DNA of 64,000 nt from Nannobrachium achirus (lineage: Eukaryota > Chordata > Actinopteri > Myctophiformes > Myctophidae), in the NCBI GenBank assembly GCA_963921795.1, contig OY997660.1:2652745-2716744 (forward strand), given 5' to 3'. The first letter of the stretch is position 1; every line of letters begins with the position of its first letter. The position numbers were made by a program, and so were the translations under genes. The notes below the pieces were generated by a model. It saw only the letters and a list, made by a program, of their open reading frames with translations, made no database searches and was not told where the DNA came from. Of the stretch, positions 1 through 9,361 are shown piece by piece.

Positions 1-95
1 GCTGCAAGCTTGTAAATCTGCTATTTTTGAAAAAGTGTGAAAATTTGTGCAAATCTTTGAATACATGTATTTTTTAAGCAACTCAGATTTTGCTT

Positions 96-194
96 CTGGG
101 GGGTCCCTGGAACTACATATTTTGAGATGGGGGTCCCTGGCCAAATACATATCATTTTGGGGGTCCTTCACATGAAAAAGTTTGAGCACCACTG
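96..194. mobile_element. Truncated hAT-type MITE end captured in each satellite monomer
   Basis: The stretch has three GGGGGTCC-type blocks and ends TTTGAGCACCACTG, the reverse complement of a hAT-like terminus (CAGTGGTGCTCAAA). Blocks, spacing and terminus match the right half of the complete MITE at 9842-10121 (GGGGGGTCCCTGGCA at about 10029 and TTTGAGAACCATTG at its end). No matching left terminus is seen in the monomer. This is one end of a MITE, multiplied with the satellite. It recurs in all monomers. Confidence 0.78.
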
Positions 195-222
195 ACATAG
201 AAACATAGGTTAAAAAAAGGAG

Positions 223-285
223 TAGCAGATCTACAAGCTTGCAGCGCTGCACTCAAGCCGCACTGTGAGCTTTGTATATCTGCTA
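223..285. repeat. Satellite hairpin B (imperfect copy of hairpin A)
   Basis: TAGCAGATCTACAAGCT at 223 pairs imperfectly with AGCTTTGTATATCTGCTA ending at 285. The arms have the same core as hairpin A but several mismatches, and the loop is GCGCTGCACTCAAGCCGCAC-like. It lies just beyond the captured MITE end in each monomer, so every full monomer has two copies of the module. Confidence 0.82.
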
Positions 286-349
286 TTTTTCAATAGTTAA
301 AGCAGAAAATAACGTGTAGCGTTCCCAGTCTAAATGGCTTAAACCCCCT

Positions 350-376
350 CCCCCTATGAAGAACATTCATGGGGGG
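350..376. repeat. Short GC-rich hairpin D of the monomer
   Basis: CCCCCTATGAA (350-360) faces TTCATGGGGGG (366-376) across a five-base loop, giving a short C-run/G-run stem in each monomer. The C-run varies between copies (CCCCTTCCCCC near 46885, 56312 and 57334), and the G-run gains one base at about 7715. Confidence 0.7.
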
Positions 377-656
377 CCCGCAGTGAATCCTTGTACAAAA
401 TGGTCACTTCAACAAGATATTCTAATTATATTCTCCACACTTGTATTCTCCCCATCTTGACAGAATGGTATATTCCCAGGTTCCGCAGGTCAGCTGCACA
501 GGTGCAATGCATTATTGTTAATTGTGGCACGTTTACTAACATGCCAAGTTTAGCTGCACTTGAACAACCGTTCCAGGCTGCCATATCCAGCCCAAGAAAC
601 CATAGAAACAGGGGGATAAAATAGAATTTACTTAAAATAAATGTATCATGCCTGTT

Positions 657-720
657 GCTAAGGTATGGCAACATGACTGGTGTCTTGTGCAAGACACCAG
701 TCATGTTGCCATACCTTAGC
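657..720. repeat. Satellite palindrome C (31-bp perfect arms, 2-bp spacer)
   Basis: Arm 657-687 is the exact reverse complement of 690-720, with TG between them. It is present in all complete monomers, mostly perfect, with a few arm changes (for example GATACCAG at about 20130 and 23294, and CTGTTGTC at 27496). Perfect arms this long with almost no spacer can extrude as a cruciform. The 11-kb transposon at 9074 inserted inside the left arm of this palindrome. Confidence 0.95.
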
Positions 721-867
721 TTGTTCTGAACTGACGACACTGTAATTGCTGTTAAACCCAACTGGGTTTTCTAAAATCTCACCTGCACAACCCGAGTTAA
801 TATTATTCAGTTCAAATGTATTGTTTCTTTTAAATACTGTTAAAAACTGTATACACAAGAGAACGGG

Positions 868-912
868 ACTTCCTGGTCACGTGATCTACCGTTGCATTAT
901 GGGAAATGGAGT
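868..912. promoter_or_regulatory. Promoter-like cluster in each monomer: ETS-like, E-box, ZNF143/Staf-like sites
   Basis: ACTTCCTGG (868-876) fits an ETS core on the opposite strand. TCACGTGA (877-884) is a palindromic E-box. The reverse complement of 893-912, ACTCCATTTCCCATAATGCA, is close to the ZNF143/Staf consensus as I recall it (ACTACAnnTCCCAGnATGC). These three sites packed in 45 bp resemble a housekeeping promoter core. The cluster recurs in all monomers. The E-box is lost in a few by CpG transition (TCATGTGA at about 6148 and 7184, TCACATGA at about 41333). Binding and activity are inference. Confidence 0.5.
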
Positions 913-1006
913 CTTTCTCTTCACCTGCACCCACTCTGCCAGTTGAGTGGGACTGAGTTACCAAGGCCCAAGGGGGAGGGGCCTTCATTATTTCATACTT
1001 TAGCTA

Positions 1007-1085
1007 TTCAAAAATAGCAGATCTACAAGCTCACAGCGCGGCACCGAGTGCCGCGCTGCAAGCTTGTAGATCTGCTATTTTTGAA
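1007..1085. repeat. Satellite hairpin A (79 bp, near-perfect)
   Basis: Outer arms of 25 bp (1007-1031 and 1061-1085) are perfectly complementary and contain AAAAATAGCAGATCTACAAG. An inner 11-bp GC-rich stem (1034-1044 with 1048-1058) closes on a CGA loop. The structure recurs in most monomers, for example at about 2061, 3115 and 4169. In 11 monomers it is shortened by one of three recurrent deletions that all remove part of this hairpin. Function is unknown. Collinearity with MITE 10332-10743 suggests it began as that MITE family's internal palindrome. Confidence 0.93.
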
Positions 1086-4000
1086 AAAGTGTGAAAATTT
1101 GTGCAAATCTTTGAATACATGTATTTTTTAAGCAACTCAGATTTTGCTTCTGGGGGGTCCCTGGAACTACATTTTTTGAGATGGGGGTCCCTGGCCAAAT
1201 ACATATCATTTTGGGGGTCCTTCACATGAAAAAGTTTGAGCACCACTGACATAGAAACATAGGTTAAAAAAAGGAGTAGCAGATCTACAAGCTCGCAGCG
1301 CTGCACTCAAGCCGCACTGTGAGCTTTGTATATCTGCTATTTTTCAATAGTTAAAGCAGAAAATAACGTGTAGCGTTCCCAGTCTAAATGGGTTAAACCC
1401 CCTCCCCCTATGAAGAACATTCATGGGGGGCCCGCAGTGAATCCTTGTACAAAATGGTCACTTCAACAAGATATTCTAATTATATTCTCCACACTTGTAT
1501 TCTCCCCATCTTGACAGAATGGTATATTCCCAGGTTCCGCAGGTCAGCTGCACAGGTGCAATGCATTATTGTTAATTGTGGCACGTTTACTAACATGCCA
1601 AGTTTAGCTGCACTTGAACAACCGTTCCAGGCTGCCATATCCAGCCCAAGAAACCATAGAAACAGGGGGATAAAATAGAATGTACTTAAAATAAATGTAT
1701 CATGCCTGTTGCTAAGGTATGGCAACATGACTGGTGTCTTGTGCAAGACACCAGTCATGTTGCCATACCTTAGCTTGTTCTGAACTGACAACACTGTAAT
1801 TGCTGTTAAACCCAACTGGGTTTTCTAAAATCTCACCTGCACAACCCGAGTTAATATTATTCAGTTCAAATGTATTGTTTCTTTTAAATACTGTTAAAAA
1901 CTGTATACACAAGAGAACGGGACTTCCTGGTCACGTGATCTACCGTTGCATTATGGGAAATGGAGTCTTTCTCTTCACCCGCACCCACTCTGCCAGTTGA
2001 GTGGGACTGAGTTACCAAGGCCCAAGGGGGAAGGGCCTTCATTATTTCATACTTTAGCTATTCAAAAATAGCAGATCTACAAGCTCACAGCGCGGCACCG
2101 AGTGCCGCGCTGCAAGCTTGTAAATCTGCTATTTTTGAAAAAGTGTGAAAATTTGTGCAAATCTTTGAATACATGTATTTTTTAAGCAACTCAGATTTTG
2201 CTTCTGGGGGGTCCCTGGAACTACATATTTTGAGATGGGGGTCCCTGGCCAAATACATATCATTTTGGGGGTCCTTCACATGAAAAAGTTTGAGCACCAC
2301 TGACATAGAAACATAGGTTAAAAAAAGGAGTAGCATATCTACAAGCTTGCAGCGCTGCACTCAAGCCGCACTGTGAGCTTTGTATATCTGCTATTTTTCA
2401 ATAGTTAAAGCAGAAAATAACGTGTAGCGTTCCCAGTCTAAATGGCTTAAACCCCCTCCCCCTATGAAGAACATTCATGGGGGGCCCGCAGTGAATCCTT
2501 GTACAAAATGGTCACTTCAACAAGATATTCTAATTATATTCTCCACACTTGTATTCTCCCCATCTTGACAGAATGGTATATTCCCAGGTTCCGCAGGTCA
2601 GCTGCACAGGTGCAATGCATTATTGTTAATTGTGGCACGTTTACTAACATGCCAAGTTTAGCTGCACTTGAACAACCGTTCCAGGCTGCCATATCCAGCC
2701 CAAGAAACCATAGAAACAGGGGGATAAAATAGAATTTACTTAAAATAAATGTATCATGCCTGTTGCTAAGGTATGGCAACATGACTGGTGTCTTGTGCAA
2801 GACACCAGTCATGTTGCCATACCTTAGCTTGTTCTGAACTGACGACACTGTAATTGCTGTTAAACCCAACTGGGTTTTCTAAAATCTCACCTGCACAACC
2901 CGAGTTAATATTATTCAGTTCAAATGTATTGTTTCTTTTAAATACTGTTAAAAACTGTATACACAAGAGAACGGGACTTCCTGGTCACGTGATCTACCGT
3001 TGCATTATGGGAAATGGAGTCTTTCTCTTCACCCGCACCCACTCTGCCAGTTGAGTGGGACTGAGTTACCAAGGCCCAAGGGGGAGGGGCCTTCATTATT
3101 TCATACTTTAGCTATTCAAAAATAGCAGATCTACAAGCTCACAGCGCGGCACCGAGTGCCGCGCTGCAAGCTTGTAGATCTGCTATTTTTGAAAAAGTGT
3201 GAAAATTTGTGCAAATCTTTGAATACATGTATTTTTTAAGCAACTCAGATTTTGCTTCTGGGGGGTCCCTGGAACTACATATTTTGAGATGGGGGTCCCT
3301 GGCCAAATACATATCATTTTGGGGGTCCTTCACATGAAAAAGTTTGAGCACCACTGACATAGAAACATAGGTTAAAAAAAGGAGTAGCAGATCTACAAGC
3401 TCGCAGCGCTGCACTCAAGCCGCACTGTGAGCTTTGTATATCTGCTATTTTTCAATAGTTAAAGCAGAAAATAACATGTAGCGTTCCCAGTCTAAATGGG
3501 TTAAACCCCCTCCCCCTATGAAGAACATTCATGGGGGGCCCGCAGTGAATCCTTGTACAAAATGGTCACTTCAACAAAATATTCTAATTATATTCTCCAC
3601 ACTTGCATTCTCCCCATCTTGACAGAATGGTATATTCCCAGGTTCCGCAGGTCAGCTGCACAGGTGCAATGCATTATTGTTAATTGTGGCACGTTTACTA
3701 ACATGCCAAGTTTAGCTGCACTTGAACAACCGTTCCAGGCTGCCATATCCAGCCCAAGAAACCATAGAAACAGGGGGATAAAATAGAATTTACTTAAAAT
3801 AAATGTATCATGCCTGTTGCTAAGGTATGGCAACATGACTGGTGTCTTGTGCAAGACACCAGTCATGTTGCCAAACCTTAGCTTGTTCTGAACTGACGAC
3901 ACTGTAATTGCTGTTAAACCCAACTGGGTTTTCTAAAATCTCACCTGCACAACCCGAGTTAATATTATTCAGTTCAAATGTATTGTTTCTTTTAAATACT

Positions 4001-7000
4001 GTTAAAAACTGTATACACAAGAGAACGGGACTTCCTGGTCACGTGATCTACCGTTGCATTATGGGAAATGGAGTCTTTCTCTTCACCCGCACCCACTCTG
4101 CCAGTTGAGTGGGACTGAGTTACCAAGGCCCAAGGGGGAAGGGCCTTCATTATTTCATACTTTAGCTATTCAAAAATAGCAGATCTACAAGCTCACAGCG
4201 CGGCACCGAGTGCCGCGCTGCAAGCTTGTAGATCTGCTATTTTTGAAAAAGTGTGAAAATTTGTGCAAATCTTTGAATACATGTATTTTTTAAGCAACTC
4301 AGATTTTGCTTCTGGGGGGTCCCTGGAACTACATATTTTGAGATGGGGGTCCCTGGCCAAATACATATCATTTTGGGGGTCCTTCACATGAAAAGGTTTG
4401 AGCACCACTGACATAGAAACATAGGTTAAAAAAAGGAGTAGCAGATCTACAAGCTCGCAGCGCTGCACTCAAGCCGCACTGTGAGCTTTGTTATATCTGC
4501 TATTTTTCAATAGTTAAAGCAGAAAATAACATGTAGCGTTCCCAGTCTAAATGGGTTAAACCCCCTCCCCCTATGAAGAACATTCATGGGGGGCCCGCAG
4601 TGAATCCTTGTACAAAATGGTCACTTCAACAAAATATTCTAATTATATTCTCCACACTTGCATTCTCCCCATCTTGACAGAATGGTATATTCCCAGGTTC
4701 CGCAGGTCAGCTGCACAGGTGCAATGCATTATTGTTAATTGTGGCACGTTTACTAACATGCCAAGTTTAGCTGCACTTGAACAACCGTTCCAGGCTGCCA
4801 TATCCAGCCCAAGAAACCATAGAAACAGGGGGATAAAATAGAATTTACTTAAAATAAATGTATCATGCCTGTTGCTAAGGTATGGCAACATGACTGGTGT
4901 CTTGTGCAAGACACCAGTCATGTTGCCATACCTTAGCTTGTTCTGAACTGACGACACTGTAATTGCTGTTAAACCCAACTGGGTTTTCTAAAATCTCACC
5001 TGCACAACCCGAGTTAATATTATTCAGTTCAAATGTATTGTTTCTTTTAAATACTGTTAAAAACTGTATACACAAGAGAACGGGACTTCCTGGTCACGTG
5101 ATCTACCGTTGCATTATGGGAAATGGAGTCTTTCTCTTCACCCGCACCCACTCTGCCAGTTGAGTGGGACTGAGTTACCAAGGCCCAAGGGGGAGGGGCC
5201 TTCATTATTTCATACTTTAGCTATTCAAAAATAGCAGATCTACAAGCTCACAGCGCGGCACCGAGTGCCGCGCTGCAAGCTTGTAGATCTGCTATTTTTG
5301 AAAAAGTGTGAAAATTTGTGCAAATCTTTGAATACATGTATTTTTTAAGCAACTCAGATTTTGCTTCTGGGGGGTCCCTGGAACTACATATTTTGAGATG
5401 GGGGTCCCTGGCCAAATACATATCATTTTGGGGGTCCTTCACATGAAAAAGTTTGAGCACCACTGACATAGAAACATAGGTTAAAAAAAGGAGTAGCAGA
5501 TCTACAAGCTCGCAGCGCTGCACTCAAGCCGCACTGTGAGCTTTGTATATCTGCTATTTTTCAATAGTTAAAGCAGAAAATAACGTGTAGCGTTCCCAGT
5601 CTAAATGGGTTAAACCCCCTCCCCCTATGAAGAACATTCATGGGGGGCCCGCAGTGAATCCTTGTACAAAATGGTCACTTCAACAAGATATTCTAATTAT
5701 ATTCTCCACACTTGTATTCTCCCCATCTTGACAGAATGGTATATTCCCAGGTTCCGCAGGTCAGCTGCACAGGTGCAATGCATTATTGTTAATTGTGGCA
5801 CGTTTACTAACATGCCAAGTTTAGCTGCACTTGAACAACCGTTCCAGGCTGCCATATCCAGCCCAAGAAACCATAGAAACAGGGGGATAAAATAGAATTT
5901 ACTTAAAATAAATGTATCATGCCTGTTGCTAAGGTATGGCAACATGACTGGTGTCTTGTGCAAGACACCAGTCATGTTGCCATACCTTAGCTTGTTCTGA
6001 ACTGACGACACTGTAATTGCTGTTAAACCCAACTGGGTTTTCTAAAATCTCACCTGCACAACCCGAGTTAATATTATTCAGTTCAAATGTATTGTTTCTT
6101 TTAAATACTGTTAAAAACTGTATACACAAGAGAACGGGACTTCCTGGTCATGTGATCTACCGTTGCATTATGGGAAATGGAGTCTTTCTCTTCACCCGCA
6201 CCCACTCTGCCAGTTGAGTGGGACTGAGTTACCAAGGCCCAAGGGGGAGGGGCCTTCATTATTTCATACTTTAGCTATTCAAAAATAGCAGATCTACAAG
6301 CTCACAGCGCTGCAAGCTTGTAGATCTGCTATTTTTGAAAAAGTGTGAAAATTTGTGCAAATCTTTGAATACATGTATTTTTTAAGCAACTCAGATTTTG
6401 CTTCTGGGGGGTCCCTGGAACTACAATTTTGAGATGGGGGTCCCTGGCCAAATACATATCATTTTGGGGGTCCTTCACATGAAAAAGTTTGAGCACCACT
6501 GACATAGAAACATAGGTTAAAAACAGGAGTAGCAGATCTACAAGCTCGCAGCGCTGCACTCAAGCCGCACTGTGAGCTTTGTATATCTGCTATTTTTCAA
6601 TAGTTAAAGCAGAAAATAACGTGTAGCGTTCCCAGTCTAAATGGGTTAAACCCCCTCCCCCTATGAAGAACATTCATGGGGGGCCCGCAGTGAATCCTTG
6701 TACAAAATGGTCACTTCAACAAGATATTCTAATTATATTCTCCACACTTGTATTCTCCCCATCTTGACAGAATGGTATATTCCCAGGTTCCGCAGGTCAG
6801 CTGCACAGGTGCAATGCATTATTGTTAACTGTGGCACGTTTACTAACATGCCAAGTTTAGCTGCACTTGAACAACCGTTCCAGGCTGCCATATCCAGCCC
6901 AAGAAACCATAGAAACAGGGGGATAAAATAGAATGTACTTAAAATAAATGTATCATGCCTGTTGCTAAGGTATGGCAACATGACTGGTGTCTTGTGCAAG

Positions 7001-9064
7001 ACACCAGTCATGTTGCCATACCTTAGCTTGTTCTGAACTGACGACACTGTAATTGCTGTTAAACCCAACTGGGTTTTCTAAAATCTCACCTGCACAACCC
7101 GAGTTAATATTATTCAGTTCAAATGTATTGTTTCTTTTAAATACTGTTAAAAACTGTATACACAAGAGAACGGGACTTCCTGGTCATGTGATCTACCGTT
7201 GCATTATGGGAAATGGAGTCTTTCTCTTCACCCGCACCCACTCTGCCAGTTGAGTGGGACTGAGTTACCAAGGCCCAAGGGGGAGGGGCCTTCATTATTT
7301 CATACTTTAGCTATTCAAAAATAGCAGATCTACAAGCTCACAGCGCTGCAAGCTTGTAGATCTGCTATTTTTGAAAAAGTGTGAAAATTTGTGCAAATCT
7401 TTGAATACATGTATTTTTTAAGCAACTCAGATTTTGCTTCTGGGGGGTCCCTGGAACTACATATTTTGAGATGGGGGTCCCTGGCCAAATACATATCATT
7501 TTGGGGGTCCTTCACATGAAAAAGTTTGAGCACCACTGACATAGAAACATAGGTTAAAAACAGGAGTAGCAGATCTACAAGCTCGCAGCGCTGCACTCAA
7601 GCCGCACTGTGAGCTTTGTATATCTGCTATTTTTCAATAGTTAAAGCAGAAAATAACGTGTAGCGTTCCCAGTCTAAATGGGTTAAACCCCCTCCCCCTA
7701 TGAAGAACATTCATGGGGGGGCCCGCAGTGAATCCTTGTACAAAATGGTCACTTCAACAAGATATTCTAATTATATTCTCCACACTTGTATTCTCCCCAT
7801 CTTGACAGAATGGTATATTCCCAGGTTCCGCAGGTCAGCTGCACAGGTGCAATGCATTATTGTTAATTGTGGCACGTTTACTAACATGCCAAGTTTAGCT
7901 GCACTTGAACAACCGTTCCAGGCTGCCATATCCAGCCCAAGAAACCATAGAAACAGGGGGATAAAATAGAATGTACTTAAAATAAATGTATCATGCCTGT
8001 TGCTAAGGTATGGCAACATGACTGGTGTCTTGTGCAAGACACCAGTCATGTTGCCATACCTTAGCTTGTTCTGAACTGACGACAGTGTAATTGCTGTTAA
8101 ACCCAACTGGGTTTTCTAAAATCTCACCTGCACTACCCGAGTTAATATTATTCAGTTCAAATGTATTGTTTCTTTTAAATACTGTTAAAAACTGTATACA
8201 CAAGAGAACGGGACTTCCTGGTCACGTGATCTACCGTTGCATTATGGGAAATGGAGTCTTTCTCTTCACCCGCACCCACTCTGCCAGTTGAGTGGGACTG
8301 AGTTACCAAGGCCCAAGGGGGAGGGGCCTTCATTATTTCATACTTTAGCTATTCAAAAATAGCAGATCTACAAGCTCACAGCGCGGCACCGAGTGCCGCG
8401 CTGCAAGCTTGTAGATCTGCTATTTTTGAAAAAGTGTGAAAATTTGTGCAAATCTTTGAATACATGTATTTTTTAAGCAACTCAGATTTTGCTTCTGGGG
8501 GTTCCCTGGAACTACATATTTTGAGATGGGGGTCCCTGGCCAAATACATATCATTTTGGGGGTCCTTCACATGAAAAAGTTTGAGCACCACTGACATAGA
8601 AACATAGGTTAAAAAAAGGAGTAGCAGATCTACAAGCTCGCAGCGCTGCACTCAAGCCGCACTGTGAGCTTTGTATATCTGCTATTTTTCAATAGTTAAA
8701 GCAGAAAATAACGTGTAGCGTTCCCAGTCTAAATGGGTTAAACCCCCTCCCCCTATGAAGAACATTCATGGGGGGCCCGCAGTGAATCCTTGTACAAAAT
8801 GGTCACTTCAACAAGATATTCTAATTATATTCTCCACACTTGTATTCTCCCCATCTTGACAGAATGGTATATTCCCAGGTTCCGCAGGTCAGCTGCACAG
8901 GTGCAATGCATTATTGTTAATTGTGGCACGTTTACTAACATGCCAAGTTTAGCTGCACTTGAACAACCGTTCCAGGCTGCCATATCCAGCCCAAGAAACC
9001 ATAGAAACAGGGGGATAAAATAGAATGTACTTAAAATAAATGTATCATGCCTGTTGCTAAGGTA

Positions 9065-9073
9065 TGGCAACAT
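9065..9073. repeat. 9-bp target-site duplication, left copy
   Basis: TGGCAACAT precedes the element terminus TAGCCTCG. The identical 9 bp follows the right terminus at 20102-20110. Undisturbed monomers have the sequence once. Confidence 0.9.
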
Positions 9074-9132
9074 TAGCCTCGTAAACCAGTCTCCCTTCCT
9101 GCCTTCATTCGAATGCGAGCAGGAGAGACTGG
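9074..9132. repeat. Left terminal inverted repeat and terminal hairpin
   Basis: The terminal motif TAGCCTCGTAAAC is followed by a hairpin. CCAGTCTC (9086-9093) pairs with GAGACTGG (9125-9132) and TCCTGC (9097-9102) with GCAGGA (9119-9124). The centre is the palindrome CATTCGAATG (9106-9115). The right end has the same plan with different stem bases, so the structure, not just the sequence, is shared. Confidence 0.88.
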
Positions 9133-9201
9133 CCTCCAGCAGTGTGTGAGCGATTGGACTGGGCGGGAGCATGGGCGGGAGTAAAGCGTTGACAGACAAC
9201 C

Positions 9202-9240
9202 CCATTCAGCCAATCAGCGTTTCAAAACAAGTGACGTCAT
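9202..9240 (+). promoter_or_regulatory. Promoter region of the transposase gene (CCAAT box and CRE)
   Basis: CCAAT (9210-9214, in CAGCCAATCAGCG) and a perfect CRE, TGACGTCA (9232-9239), lie 120-150 bp upstream of the first ATG (9362). GGCGGGAG GC-box-like repeats lie just upstream at about 9158-9180. The right end of the element has the same order of motifs facing inward, so this is probably the extended, regulatory part of the inverted repeat. Confidence 0.6.
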
Positions 9241-9361
9241 CCATATGCGCTCCCCTTTCCATTCTGTTTTGCCTCTAGCTACTAGCGAGCAAGCAACATT
9301 AGCAGAACAAGCTACTCAAGCAACGTAACGTATCGATTATCATAGTTAGAAATTGTTCGTT

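Larger units (their letters stand above)
1..9073. repeat. ~1,054-bp satellite array, left part (about 8.6 monomers)
   Basis: Head-to-tail monomers are seen with equivalent points at 391, 1445, 2499, 3553, 4608, 5662, 6698, 7736 and 8790, so the period is 1,054-1,055 bp apart from two shorter units of 1,036 and 1,038 bp. Copies differ by only scattered substitutions and small indels. Short open frames recur at the same place in every copy, on both strands and in overlapping frames. Most begin at non-ATG codons and none resembles a known protein, so no gene is called. Each monomer carries the same internal elements, annotated once below. The array is cut at 9073 by a transposon and resumes in register at 20102. 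Identity as satellite DNA is direct from sequence. A centromeric or pericentromeric location is possible but not shown. Confidence 0.97.

Noticed and set aside
657..720. Spaced palindromes as a possible CRISPR array
   Set aside because: The repeat period is about 1 kb with no unique spacers, in eukaryotic DNA with introns.
391..761. Recurrent open frames of 60-111 codons in each satellite monomer
   Set aside because: They overlap on both strands, mostly begin at non-ATG codons, have no recognisable domain, and recur only because the satellite is homogenised.
868..1000. Tandem snRNA gene array, suggested by the ZNF143/Staf-like site
   Set aside because: I find no U1, U2, U4, U5, U6 or 7SK sequence in the monomer and no convincing proximal element or Pol III B box.
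1..9073. CENP-B box that would mark a centromeric satellite
   Set aside because: I see no match to the TTCGnnnnAnnCGGG pattern in the monomer. A centromeric role is neither shown nor excluded.
9353..9361. Upstream TTG as transposase start
   Set aside because: A proper ATG follows at 9362 in the same frame. Initiation at TTG is not expected in a vertebrate nuclear gene.
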